Numbered from the stretch's first letter, positions 23,930 to 34,114 are shown. The stretch is DNA of 64,000 nt from Neoceratodus forsteri (GCA_016271365.2 CM028136.1:467912001-467976000); one strand, 5' to 3'. Notes: a model not told the origin generated them from the sequence alone. Program-made: numbers and translations.

Positions 23930-24806
23930 AGGTCAGGCAAAGCTTCCTTGAGTCCTTTACGTGCCAACTCAGGATCCTCAAAACTATGCCAGGTACCTTT
24001 GATTAACACTTGGAGCCTTGTGGGGTATGACATATGGAAACGGACCCCAGTGGTGATGAGCTTGGACACCAGGGGATAGAAAGCCATCCTCTGTTGACGA
24101 ATAGTGGCTGGAAGATCTTACGCCACTTGAATCTTAATACCCTTCCAGTGGACCTCTTTTATTTCCCTCACTTTTACTAGGAAATGCTGATGCTCCAAAA
24201 AATTCAGGAATTTAAAGATGGGCGGTCTTGGGGGGGGGATCCAGCTGGCAGGGTCAACCTGAGTGCTCTGTGGACCCACTTGATCACATATTTGGAGCCA
24301 TATGGAGAGGGCCCGGTGATTTTTTCTACGAACTTTTGTACAAAAAGTATAGGATCTTGCCCTTCTTCCGCCTCTGGCAATCCAATGAGGACCGCATTAT
24401 TCCTGCGGCTGTGGCCCTCCAGATCCTCTATTTTTAGCTCCATTTTAGCAATCTTTTGCCTTGTAGATACAATCTCAGGATCAAGTTTGTTGCAGCATTT
24501 TTCCAGTGAGCTGATTCGAGCGTCTGAGTCTGTAGTGCATCTGGAGATATCTTCTAAAGCATTCGAGATTGTTTTAATCTCTGAAGTGATCGAACGAAGC
24601 TCCTCCTGAAATGGTCTGAACTCTGCCAAGAAGACTACTAAGGTGAGTGGCTCTAGATCTGAGGAATGACTACTAGCATCAGGAGAGTCAGCAGTGTGAG
24701 AGGCCCTGGGTTTCTTTGGGCCTTTCTCAGGTGTTGCAGGCGGAGTTCGTTTAGGCAAGCTCTCCGAACTTTGACCTCTATAAAGGAAATTTTGCAAGTT
24801 GATCAT
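23930..24806 (-). pseudogene. L1 ORF1 (coiled-coil RNA-binding protein)
   Basis: The main frame (24806-24204) has a basic, Ser/Pro-rich N-terminus, then a coiled coil (FQEELRSITSEIKTISNALE, continuing to KLDPEIVSTRQKIAKMELKI), then GHSRRNNAVLIGLPE, the start of the RRM-like domain of L1 ORF1 proteins. A frameshift near 24230 (around AGSPP) moves the C-terminal part to another frame, where PPIFKFLNFLEHQHFL, IKIQVA and a YPTRLQVLIKG-like block continue to about 23930. ORF1p binds LINE RNA in the ribonucleoprotein. Confidence 0.88.
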
Positions 24807-24962
24807 AGCACAGCAGTTCGAAGGTCTTTTGAGCCAGTTGTAGTACGCTTATTCAGTTATATACTCAGAAAATTAACCGATAAAGTGATCAGGTGGCTGG
24901 AGCGAGAAATTGGAGCTTTCACCAGGTTATCCGCATCACGTGATCTTCGTGCAACACTGTTG

Positions 24963-25136
24963 TAACACTGTTTGTAACGCCTATCTTACAACTGTATTTT
25001 AATGTTGACCTTGTAACTTGAATGTTTAATGTCTCATTTCTTTTGTACCCCTTCCCTCCCCCAGGTCACACTGGGAAAAGAGCGACTTTTTGCTCAGTGT
25101 GCCTTCCTGGTGAAACATTTCAATAAATAAATAAAT
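24963..25136 (+). mobile_element. L2/Rex1-like LINE 3' tail (second segment)
   Basis: Continuation, after the L1, of the LINE that ended at 18794. It carries the tail block shared by several elements here: CCCCCAGGTCACACTGGGAA, then GCTCAGTGTGCCTTCCTGGT and AATAAATAAATAAATAAA. A short internal repeat (GTAACACTGTTTGTAAC) lies at the join. Confidence 0.75.
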
Positions 25137-25375
25137 AAAGACATTCTGCATAGCACAGGCATGCATAATTTTTCAGCCATAAACTGAGTAAAGTGTCATA
25201 ACTGAAATGTTTGAAAATTGCCCCAAAACATTCTGGCACATTTACGTGGATTCAGCTGTAGCAGTGCAACCACTGCAACAACTGCATCAAAATGTCTGAA
25301 TATTCAGGGCATCCTCTCAAAATCTGAATGTGAATCGGTAAGTAATGCTTGCACACTATTTTCACGTGTTGTGAT

Positions 25376-26673
25376 TAGAGCTGTGCATAATATGAAATTC
25401 TGCCCACAGAATCCCCATGGAATTACCATTCCAATTCTGTGGAATTTTGTGGAATGTGCATGAAATTTCTGTGGAATTTTACCAAATTTTTAATTTCAGT
25501 TATTGTGCTCAAACTTTTAAACTATGCATTCATGTGACACCAAGTCTGGTACACAGATTGTTAGTAACTGCTTACATAAGTGTACCAAATGTCATGGTTA
25601 TATATTGAAAGGGGGAGTAATGGGAGGTCAAACATTTGCTCAAAATTTTATTTTTAGTTATTTCGATCTAATTTTAAACTTTCTGATCCAGATTTCTTCA
25701 AAGTTTCAGGATTTAGAGAAACATGCAACATGGATATGTGCACCACGTTTTATGTCTCAAGCTTCAATGGGGACTGAGTTATAGGTAGCCAAATGTTTGC
25801 CAAAATTTAGATTTCTGTAATTTTAGTATAATTTTGATAGTATTCATTGAAATGTTACGTTACAATTCACAGGTATATAAATTATCACTATATATATACA
25901 TATATATATACATACACATATGATTTCACATTTGTAGCATCAAATGGGACTGAGCTATAGCCTGCCAAACAAAACTACCTGTTTTGCTGCTGCAAAAGCT
26001 CTTTTGATTTAACAGCACAGTTCGCTTCTCATGGAATTTCTAATGGCCCAAATAATGTTACTTGTATGTTTATTGTACTGTTGATTTGCACTAATTCTTG
26101 TATCTCAAGTCTTTTTTGTTGAAGTGCTGTTATTTTTGTACCCTAAATGTTTATCATCTTCCTGTTTTTCCCCGGGTCACACCAGCAAACAAGCTTTGGC
26201 TCAGTGTGCCTCTCCCGGTTACCAAATTTTAAATAAACACATTCCCACAATTTAAACTTCAGTTATTTCTCTGTAATTTTAAAACAACATATCCAAATTT
26301 AATCAGATATGAAACATTCAACCAGCTATTCCACATGGTCTTTTCTGACAAAGTTTATATTTACATCTTTAAATGGGACTGAATTAAAAGTAGCCACATT
26401 TTCATATCACTTTAAAATTTAATTTTGCAAGAATGTAAACTGCAAATGTATAAACCCCTGAAACTTAAAAACAGAGAATAGAATTCCATTAAATGTTGCT
26501 GGTTCTTAGACCTTACAAGGAGACTGTGTGTCAGTGTTATTAATTGCTTGCTGCCCAAAACTGCAAAATAGCATCTGTACTTAAAGTCAAATTCCTTGAG
26601 TCTTAGTGAAAATGATGGAATTTCATGAAAATCCCATAAAATTGGAATTTGTTAATTTCACTCAGCCTTATTA
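25376..26673. mobile_element. hAT-like AT-rich element with internal 180-bp repeats
   Basis: The left end reads TAGAGCTGTGCATAATATG, followed by GGAATTACCATTCC and GTGGAATTTTGTGG words; the right end near 26670 is a weaker reverse match. Inside, a unit of about 180-200 bases recurs, marked by GGGACTGAGTTATA-type words near 25770, 25945 and 26375 and by CAAAATTT words. No ORF is credible. The termini suggest a hAT-type non-autonomous element. A LINE tail (26080-26235) is inserted in it. Confidence 0.45.
26080..26235 (+). mobile_element. Rex1/L2-like LINE 3' tail fragment
   Basis: The segment holds only the shared LINE tail: CCCCGGGTCACACCAGC, then GGCTCAGTGTGCCTCTCC, then GGTTACCAAATTTTAAATAAA. 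The upstream part (TTGTACTGTTGATTTGCAC and on) matches no coding region. It is either a severely 5'-truncated LINE or the tail of a SINE, and it breaks the surrounding 180-bp repeats. Confidence 0.6.
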
Positions 26674-27589
26674 GGGATTCAAATTAAATGACAAGGGCAT
26701 GAGAGGCAAGTAATGCAGGGTGTCACCAGGTCCAGGAGTTAGATGCATAATTTCACCAAAAAATGGACAGCTGAGCTGGGTAGCACAACAGTGGTACACC
26801 CCTGAGTTGGAGCAAGGAAGCACAGAGTGTCAGCAATTCCAACCTGAATGCAGGATATATAAGAATCACACTCAGCAATTTGATGACCCAGGGAGCCTGA
26901 TGTACTTGCAAGTCTGGGACTTACAGGTCCTCAAAAAGATGTAGTGGGGAAGACAATGCCGGGGTACCAGGAATGAAGAATTCTGGCTATTCCAACAGGA
27001 GACGTTGATGGGAAAATGAGTAGGAGACTCTCGTTTTAAGATATTTTGTCACTGTAAAGAACTAAGAGGATATCAGTGGGATCAGAAGTTGTACTGAATC
27101 AATCTGGCTATGCTAAGGGGTCAAAATAGACACCCAAAGAGGAACATCAGGTCTACAAAAAGCTCAGCCAGCTTATCAACTGAAGTAGTGATACGTGCCT
27201 TCTGAATGTTTAAATTCAACAGAAAGAATTCTGGATGATATGCTATCTAGGAGTGGGCAAAAGCTGCGAATTCCGCTTTTGCAGAACTTCTGTGAAATTT
27301 CTGAAATTTTGAGGAAATTTCAGAACTTTCGCGATTGGCAAAACTGGGATTTTCTGCAGATTTTCACTGAGTTCCACCAACATTTTTGTGAACTACAGAA
27401 AAATGCATATAAACTGTGGAAGAATTTAATGAACTGTCAGTGAATGAGTGTGTGCTTGTACAACCATGCAGTCATTCACTGACAATTCAGTGGGCCACCA
27501 GTAGTGGAGGAGAGAGGAGGGCTGCACCCGTGGCCCACTGAAGGGCAGGGTGGGGGAAGCGGGGTGGTGGCAGATGAACCATCAGGGTG

Positions 27590-27830
27590 GGGGTCCAGTA
27601 GACACCAGGGAATTTTGATTACTTTTTTTAGAAGGGCTCTGGGATAGGGGTGATCCACTAGACATCAGGGCATACTGGGAATAGAGGGGGATGAGTCAGT
27701 GGATTGCGAGCTGTTTTTTTGTGGATTAAGGAATCCAGGATAAGGAGAGGGGTTAACTAGACACCAGGGAAATCAAATGTTTTTGAGGGCCATGATGGGT
27801 GGGTGGGGGTTACTAGACACCAGGAGGGTC
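27590..27830 (+). repeat. Degenerate repeat with TAGACACCAGGG motif
   Basis: The word CTAGACACCAGGG, or close variants, occurs at about 27598, 27656, 27757 and 27811, each in a G-rich setting (GGGGTGATCCA, GGGGTTAACTAG, GGGGGTTACTAG). Spacing is irregular (54-100 bases). This looks like a decayed minisatellite. Confidence 0.55.
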
Positions 27831-28029
27831 TGAGGGAGGGATTGGAGGTATTTATTTATTTACTGGGACCCCTGATTAGTGGGGGTGGGGGTGGAGGTGG
27901 ATTGATGAATTAAACTGTGGTTAAAAAAAGCCTCAGAACTGACCACTGGCAGTGATCCATTCTGCTGATCCCCCCCCCCACAGTTTAATAAATTAACCCA
28001 CAGTTTGTATATTTATCCTGCAGTTTTAA

Positions 28030-28110
28030 GGTGGAATTTCCATGGAAGTTGTGAAAATGATTTCTGAACTTTTGTGGAAGTGAAATTTGCACTTCCATGG
28101 AAATTCCACC
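28030..28110. repeat. Perfect 19-bp inverted repeat
   Basis: GGTGGAATTTCCATGGAAG at 28030-28048 is exactly reverse-complemented at 28092-28110, with a 43-base spacer. It can form a stable stem-loop and is part of the AT-rich hAT-like element. Just downstream, CTCACACCCCTA (about 28122-28133) is a reverse match to the TAGGGGTGTG terminus, so this hairpin may be subterminal to a nested copy. Confidence 0.85.
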
Positions 28111-28329
28111 AGTGGAAGTTTGTTTTCTCACACCCCTAATGCTTCCATAAATATTTAAGAAAATGTTGCCAATATTTTTTTGTTTCACTGTAAATTTAAA
28201 ACTGCTATACCAGTGTATCCAGTTGTGTTAGACTCCAGGATACGTTGACATTAGATATGCATGTCAAATGTTAAGTCTATGCCTGCAAGAGTAGAGAAGT
28301 TACAAACAACCACATTTTTCAGAGTTTTC

Positions 28330-29060
28330 ACAGCATTTTACAAATATTTATATAGTAAGCTTTTGAACCTCTGTAACTTAAAAATCTCTAATCCAATTTT
28401 CTACATATTTAGTTGATTCTATAGCCATTACAAAAAGGATATTTGTGCTAAATTATGCATGTCTAGCTCCAAAGGTGCTTGAGTTGTATGCAGATAAACA
28501 TTTTCATGAAATTTCCCATAAAAAAAATTAAATGACAGATTTTAAGCACATATAATTTTGAGATGATGCATCCTAGTGTCATATATGTGGCATATTTTTT
28601 AACACCTACCATGAAGTAATCATGCCAAATCTATGATCTCTGGCCCAATAGATGGCTAAGGTATATACAGATACAAATGTTCATGAAATTTCCCACAAAA
28701 AAATAAATAAATAAAATGACAGATTTTGAGCACCTATAATCTTGAGACAATCCATCCTAATGTCATGAAATTTGGCACATTGTTAAAACTCCTATTATCA
28801 AGTAATCTTTCCAATTTTAAGATCACTGTCCCAATAGGTGGCTCAGGTATATGCAGATAAACATTTTCAAGAATTGCCCCACAGAAAATAAAATGACAGA
28901 TTTTGAGCACTTATAATTTTAAGACATTCCATCCTAATGTCATTATATTTGGCATGCCATTATAAATACTCCCATATATTAAGTACACCAAATTTCAGAG
29001 TTCTTGCTCAATAAATGGCTGAATTATGACCAAATTTATACATTTTAGAACAGTTATAAA
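28330..29060 (+). repeat. About 180-bp tandem repeat, four units
   Basis: The words AAATGACAGATTTT start at 28530, 28714 and 28891 (periods 184 and 177). Each is followed by GAGCACxTATAAT and ATCCTAATGTCAT, and later by AATAGGTGGCT-like and CAGATAAACATTTTCA-like words. A more diverged unit precedes them from about 28330. The units are far enough diverged to be old. Similar 180-base spacing recurs in the element at 25.4-26.7 kb. Confidence 0.8.
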
Positions 29061-29334
29061 TGTTTGACAAAAATTCGGCAGAATTTCACAGAAGTTTGCA
29101 AAATTTCATAAGTCTGCGAATTCAGAATTTTCTCATTCCACACAGCTCTAGGTATGATGCACACTTTATGGCACAAATTTGATGCATGCATCATTATTTT
29201 GATATGTGCATCATTGTGACCTAGTAGTCATGTCACAAGAAGCACAATTCTGTGAAAATCATTCCACAAATCTTTGAAGTTCCAGCCCCTTAAATATAGT
29301 TCTGAGCCATGGGAACAGTCATTTTTCCTTTGTA

Positions 29335-30020
29335 GAGTTGGGTGGGTAGCTTGGGTTCAGCAACTATAATATGGTAACATTTAAAATAATATGGGTTGCA
29401 GAAGAAGTCACAACAAAAATGAAAATGCCAGACTTCAAGAAGGCATGCTTTAAACAATTGAGAAAATTGGTCAAGGAGAACTTTATAAAACAGTTATATA
29501 AAATGAGTGAAAGGGATGTGGAATTTCTTTAGGGAGATAATAAAATGCAGTAGGCCACTGAATATCCATGAGGCATACAGTAACTGAATATCCATGAGGT
29601 GTTAAAGGGCTTAGACAACAAAGTTCATGGCAAAATACATATCATTGCCAGCTTAGTTGTTTTATGACTAGATAAACTGAAGGTGAATAAATCACAAGGA
29701 CTAGATGGTATGCATCTAAGACTACTCTAGGAGATAAAGGATGTAATTACAAATGATGATTTCTCAACAATCATTGGAAATTGGTGTGGTGCCTATGGAT
29801 TGGTGGACAGTACATGTCACATCTCTCTTTAAAAGAGGGAAGTAGAAGTGATATAGTTAATTACAGTATAAGCCAATGAGCCTGACCTTGACTGTGGGAA
29901 ATAATGGAAACAATTATTAAAGATCACATTACAAAACATTTGGTCCTGGACCGATTTTGACTGATAAAGTACAGTTAACAGGGATTCACTAAGTGGATCT
30001 TGCAGCATGATTGGTATCAC
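29335..30020 (+). mobile_element. CR1-like LINE fragment (linker and RT start)
   Basis: The plus strand reads NMVTFKIIWVAEE and DFKKACFKQLRKLVKENF (the CR1 block after the endonuclease). Next is VNKSQGLDGMHLRLL, the reverse transcriptase entry normally written K..GPDG.HPR.L, and a decayed EPDLDCGK block. Stops are frequent. A second, separate CR1 copy follows at 30050, as the same RT-entry block recurs there. Confidence 0.7.
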
Positions 30021-30274
30021 CATTATCTTAGTCTCTGTACAACAGGGTGAGTTGAAGGTGAAGAACACATGAACCAGATGAAATATATCCAATAGTGCTC
30101 AAGGAGCTGAAGGATGAATTAGTGGGCAAACAAGAAACAAAAGGGCATATGCACACCATGAAGTGAGTGAGTGCTAGTCCAAAATAAAGTCTGATAGGAG
30201 AACACAAAAGGAAAGCACTATGCCAAATCAATAAAAATGAAGCCACTCAATGTGAGGTCAGAAGCGAGAATCTG

Positions 30275-30327
30275 CAGCACACTACCCCAGCACTTCATGG
30301 CCTCTCCAGGACACTTCATCAGAAGGC
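30275..30327 (-). ncRNA. Decayed hammerhead-like motif in the left arm
   Basis: On the minus strand CTGATGA (30322-30316) is followed by AGTGTCC, then a loop, GGCCAT and GAAGTGCTGGGGT. Compared with the right-arm copy, stem II has lost one or more pairs and stem I (GCCTT with GGGGT) pairs poorly. It is probably inactive. It mirrors the plus-strand motif at 30617-30660. Confidence 0.5.
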
Positions 30328-30616
30328 GGGGTTCTGAAGCTCAGAATCTCATTTTATTTTCAAATATTTAAGTGGCAGTGCACAAATTGTAAATTCATCA
30401 CCAAAAAAACAAGAAGAACCCACAATATAATTGTCCAGACACCAATTGATTAATATTTAAATATATATACATTTGTGCCTACACGTGATAATTAAAAACA
30501 AGTATCCAAAATATTCAAAATTGCACTCAGAAATAGCAACAAGATCTGGGAGGTTGTTTTTTTGGTGATAAATTTACAATTTGAAAATAAAAAGAGATCC
30601 TGAGCTTCAGAACCCC

Positions 30617-30660
30617 ACCTCCTGATGAAGTGTCCCAGAGAGGACACGAAGCGCTGAGGT
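30617..30660 (+). ncRNA. Hammerhead ribozyme motif (type I-like, minimal stem III)
   Basis: All core parts are present in order: stem I strand ACCTC (30617-30621), core CTGATGA (30622-30628), stem II GTGTCC (30630-30635) with loop CAGAGA and GGACAC (30642-30647), core GAA (30648-30650), a tiny stem III GCGC (30651-30654), the cleavage-site base T (30655), and stem I strand GAGGT (30656-30660). Stem I and stem II pair perfectly. The usual A-U closing pair of stem III appears as G-C, a compensated change. Short stem III hammerheads of this layout are known from Penelope-like elements. Activity is inferred, not shown. Confidence 0.72.
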
Positions 30661-31295
30661 AGTATGCTGCGGATTCTCGCTTCTGACCTCACACTGTGTG
30701 GCTTCATTTTTATTGATTTGCCAAAGAGTGCTTTCCTTTTGTGTTCTCCTGTCCCCCTCCTGAATTAGTGGGCACTCTGGCAATGATTTTCTGGAATTCA
30801 ATGGAAATTGGTAAGGTGCCTACAGACTGGAGGAGGCAAATCTGACTCCTCTATTTGAAAACAAAAATAGAAGTGGCCCAGGTAGCTTTAGACCACTGAG
30901 CTAATGAGATGAACCTAAATTAAGGGAAACATACCGGAGATGATTGTCAAGGTTCAGATTGCAGAGTATTTAGAAAAACTTCCAGCAGTTAAAAGAAAGT
31001 TAGCATCAGTATGATAAAAGGAAACTTTGTCAGTCTATCTTGTTAGCCATCTTTGGAGTAACAAATGCACTAGACAGATGAAAGGCAGTTGATTAAATAT
31101 ACAGGTATTTCAATAACACCTCTAGCACAGTTTCGTATAAGTAGTTGGTTTCGAAGTTGAAATTTGAAATCACTGGAAATATAGCAAAATGGATAGAAAG
31201 CTGGTTAAGCAACAGGGGTCATCATGCAGTGGTGCATAGAACAACATCAGACTGAAAACAATCAGTGGGTTTCCCTGGAGTAAGTACTGGGACAT

Positions 31296-31600
31296 CTGTT
31301 GCTCAGTATTTTTATTCCTTAATGACCTGCCCTCAGTCAACCTTGCCCCCATATACAGTACATATTCATACTGATGATATAGTCTTGCATACCAGTGGCA
31401 CAGATATTGCCTTCCTTGAATTGTCATTCAGCCTGACCTAGATGCCATTACATGATTCTTCCACTCAAACCAGCTGACCCTGAATGACAAAAAGAACCAT
31501 GACCATGATCTTTGGTTCTAAACCTCAGCTGTCAGTTCTGTGATCAAGCCCTCTGGTTAAGACCTGGGATGGTTCTTCTCTAAACTGTTATGTCTTTTAA
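31296..31600 (+). mobile_element. Rex1-like reverse transcriptase fragment
   Basis: Decayed frames read LNDLPSVNLAPIYSTYSY, then (T)DDIVLHTSGTD (motif C) and FFHSNQLTLNDKKTMTMIFG. The last block is close to WFHSNQLRVNTKKTVSMTFG of the Rex1-like element at 13.4 kb. How this joins the CR1 fragment just upstream is unclear: a junction of two old insertions is likely. Confidence 0.55.
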
Positions 31601-31639
31601 GAAAAAAAAAATACCCCTAAGGAAAATCAAGATCTGAGA

Positions 31640-32516
31640 TTCTTACCTCACCTGGATCTCTGCTGAGCTGCTGGTCTGTCTTTAAGCTATGGAACCTGGC
31701 CTGGTGGTCCAATAAGACCACTCGTTCCCCTGCCACCCTCTAAAAGTATTGGACCCTACACAGTGCCTGCACCAAACCCACCAGGCTTGCAGAATCAAAA
31801 TACTTTGCATCTACACTCCTGAACATCCTTAACCACCCTTCACATTTCTGGAAAGATATCCACTCCATTTCCTCCCTCCCATCCCAATCCTTTCATCCTG
31901 TCCTCAAGGTTGGCAACTCCCACATCACTGATCCTTCTGCCATTTCTGCTTTCTTAAACTTCTTTTCCACCATCTGCTCCCTATCTCTTCTCCCCCTTAC
32001 ATCTCCCCTCTTCCCCCACCCTTCCTCTTTATCCTTATATTCCTTCTGCTTCTCTTTCTCTTCTACCAGGCCCTCTGCCTTTCTTAAGGCCCTGCTTCCT
32101 CTTAACCCAAGCAATGGTATGAGCCAGATGGCCTTGTCCCCAAGCTTCTGTACCTCTCTGTACCAGCCATAGCCTTCCCTATTTCTCTCCTCCTTAACCT
32201 CTCCTTCTGTGCTGCTTCTGTCTTCAATGCTTGGAAGTAGACTACTGTCATCTCGGTCCTTTCACTCCTGGAAACTTTTGTAACATTTCTCTCCTCCCCA
32301 CACTGGCCACTTTACTAGGATCATCTTGTCCTCTCACAACTCTCCTCATTCCTTGACTCCTCCTCCTTTTTCACTCCCTTCCAGTCTGGTTTCTGTACAT
32401 CCCAGTCCACATCCACTTCCCTTTTCAGGCTCATTGCCTTCATCCTGTTCAGTATGGACCGGGGCCAACTGACTTACGCCATCTTTGTCACCTTGGCCAA
32501 AGCCTTCTACACTGTG
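31640..32516 (+). mobile_element. Rex1-like LINE, first segment (up to RT motif A)
   Basis: The readable frames include AESKYFASTLLNILNHPSHFW, SSLPSQSFHPVLKVGNSHI, ISAFLNFFST, a decayed VPKLLYLS-like entry, FRLIAFILFSMDRGQ-like words and finally TLAKAFYTV (motif A) at 32492-32518. The element breaks off there and resumes at 37409 with HPHLLDKLKVMGLS. The join gives AKAFYTV-HPHLLDKLK, matching AKAFYSVFRPLLLDKLK of the copy at 13.1 kb, so both segments are one element with a 4.9-kb insertion. Confidence 0.75.
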
Positions 32517-33310
32517 TGAGAGAATAGCCCAGGTAGTAACAACTAGGAACAAGGAATTTTTTAGGTATATAAGTGAAAAGAGGAAGATCACTGATGGAAT
32601 TTCAGGTTAAAAAGGGAAAGGGGTGGGGGGGAACTGCGAAGTAAGGGACCAGGATAAGGCAGACATCCTGAACATGTATTTTTGTTCAGTGTTCACAGAA
32701 GAAAGATAAGGGGCGGGGCAACAAAAAAGTTACAGGTGCATTGGTGAGTGGGAGGTGGACACTAGTACATTTTTGGTGAAGAAAGTCCTGAAGAGACTTG
32801 CTAATTTGAAAGTGGATGAAACAATGGGGCCAGACAGAGTGCATCCAAAGGTGTGAGAGAGCTCAGGGAGGCACTGGCAGCAACTCTGACAGTTCTATCT
32901 AACATCTGTTTGGAAATGGGAATGGTTCCCCTAGGATTGGAGGATGGCTGATGTGGTCCCACTTCACAAAAAGTGGTACCAGGGAAGAGGCTGGCAATTA
33001 TAAGCCAGTCAGCCTGACATTGGTGTTGGTAAAGTTAATGGAATCACTTCTGAAGAAAAGGATTGTGTCATATATTGAATCCAATGGGTTACAAGACCAA
33101 AGGTAGCAGGATTCATGGGGTGGGGGTTGAAGGACATATCAAACAAATTTGATAGATTTCTGTGACTCGGTGACCAAGGAACTAGATCAAGGCAGAGCAG
33201 TGGACATAGCAAACTTAGATTTCAGTAAGGTTTTCTACACCATTCCACACAGAAGACTAGTAAGCAAGCTGGGTAGATTTGGGTTGTGTCCAAAGGTGGT
33301 AAACTGGGTT
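32517..33310 (+). mobile_element. CR1-type LINE, first segment
   Basis: This CR1 copy is inserted in the Rex1-like LINE. Frames show RNKEFFRYISEKRKITDG, DILNMYFCSVFTEE, NLKVDETMGPDRVHPKV, NYKPVSLT, VKLMESLLKKRI and, from 33149, a DFCDSVTKELDQG block, ANLDFSKVFYTIPHRRLVSK (motif A) and VVNWV. It stops there and continues at 36352 with NWLGDRHQSVVVN. The other CR1 copy at 63.1 kb has NWVRNWLHGRSQ at this point, so the gap is an insertion without coding loss. Confidence 0.85.
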
Positions 33311-33593
33311 AACCAAAACTGTGCACCAAAACATTGAATTGCTGTACTACCTCAGTAATTATTTCCCCAAGGAATCTAGGCTTGCAATTGCAAATTCCAC
33401 TCGTCTCCTTGTATTGCTTAATGTTGCCTCAATACTGAGAGCCATCAGGGCATTCAAAATGCAAAAACTCAAAATACTGTATCATAGCATTATTCACTTT
33501 GATGCAGGATCCTCAAACAGGGCGTGTAATTCCTCTGTACTAAAACTACTCAATTGGCCCACATTGGATGGCAGACTAGATTTCCCCCCGTAG

Positions 33594-33882
33594 CACTCCT
33601 TGTGATCAATACCCCGACGACGAAACACAGAAAAAGACCATTATGGCAACATTCGTGGTAATGGTCTTTTTTCTGTGTTTCACCTTCCACCAGTGTTCCG
33701 CCCCCTCCCCAGACCAACTTCAACCTGGAGTTGGAATCCAAGAGTCTGGGAGGGTGCAGGGGGCATGGGGGGTGCAGCCCCCCACAGGAAACAGTGATAG
33801 AAGAGGTGGCACAATACCTGTGTCGGTATTCTGCCGTTGCTGTGGGGTAGGTTGGCATTCTCACCGATGATATATCTTGGTG
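33594..33882. repeat. Hairpin-rich GC segment interrupting the L2-like frame
   Basis: Between the two coding blocks of the L2-like element lies a GC-rich stretch with strong dyad symmetry. GAAACACAGAAAAAGACCAT and its complement pair as arms 33622-33643 and 33659-33681 (one extra T). Shorter ones follow: CCCAGAC with GTCTGGG (about 33705-33750) and GGGGG-TGCAG-CCCCC near 33770. Weak direct words CCGACGAC and CCGATGAT lie at the edges. It may be an inserted foldback element. Confidence 0.55.
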
Positions 33883-34084
33883 CTTCCATTTCCCCCTACT
33901 GAGCCTAGCATTTAAGTTACTAAAAGGATCTGCTCCACCTAGCATGGGGGATATTCTGACTACCAAGCCACAGAGAAGGACTCTCTGGTCCTCAGCTGAC
34001 ACACTTCAGGAAATTCCTAGGGTAAGTACCAACACAGGTCAAAGGTCTGCCACTATTGCCCCATCACTATGGAACAATCTCCTA

Positions 34085-34114
34085 CCCTCCCTCCCTCCCT
34101 CCCTCCCTCCCTCC
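34085..34114. repeat. (CCCT)n microsatellite
   Basis: A pure run of seven CCCT units sits inside the L2-like coding remnant, where it encodes alternating Pro, Ser and Leu in the broken frame. Confidence 0.95.

Larger units (their letters stand above)
18795..24948 (-). mobile_element. Full-length L1-type LINE with 14-bp target duplication
   Basis: The element is flanked by identical GTGCAACACTGTTG at 18781-18794 and 24949-24962. On the minus strand it runs from GAAGATCACGTGATGC at the 5' end to an A-rich tail (AATTAAAAAAAT) at the 3' end. It contains ORF1 (24806 down to about 23930), a roughly 1.1-kb inter-ORF region, and ORF2 with endonuclease, reverse transcriptase and C-terminal region (22804 down to 19304). 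It is 6154 bases long. ORF1 and ORF2 carry several frameshifts, so it is dead, but the exact duplication suggests it is among the younger insertions here. Confidence 0.92.
27248..29150. mobile_element. hAT-like AT-rich composite element
   Basis: The left end is TAGGAGTGGGCAAAAGCTGC with GAATTCCGC next to it. The right end reversed is TAGAGCTGTGTGGAATGAG, followed by GAATTCGCAG. These ends resemble the hAT-like termini at 17.1 and 25.4 kb. The interior holds a G-rich repeat block (27590-27830), a perfect hairpin (28030-28110) and a 180-bp tandem array (28330-29060). No 8-bp duplication matches at the flanks, so several nested copies may be present. Confidence 0.4.
30129..30760. mobile_element. 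Inverted-repeat retroelement carrying hammerhead motifs
   Basis: This insertion has an exact 14-bp target duplication, TGAATTAGTGGGCA, at 30115-30128 and 30761-30774. Its two arms, 30195-30410 (minus) and 30555-30750 (plus), are reverse complements of high similarity, including AGGAGAACACAAAAGGAAAG and TGAGGTCAGAAGCGAGAAT. Each arm contains a hammerhead-like fold, well kept on the right. Two pLTR-like repeats head to head, a hammerhead in each and a duplication of this size suggest a non-autonomous derivative of a Penelope-like element. A retrozyme-type element is the alternative. There is no coding sequence. Confidence 0.7.
30050..31300 (+). mobile_element. CR1-like LINE fragment split by a 632-bp insertion
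   Basis: Before the insertion the frame reads PDEIYPIVLKELKDELVG; after it, TLAMIFWNSMEIGKVPTDW. Removing 30129-30760 and one copy of TGAATTAGTGGGCA restores this frame exactly. Downstream come IAKWIESWLSNRGHHAV (near 31185) and a decayed GVSTGTSVAQYF (the PQGSVLGPLLF block). From about 31296 the sequence resembles a Rex1-like element instead. Confidence 0.75.

Noticed and set aside
24184..24609. 141-codon plus-strand frame over the L1 ORF1
   Set aside because: Antisense shadow of the ORF1 coiled-coil region.
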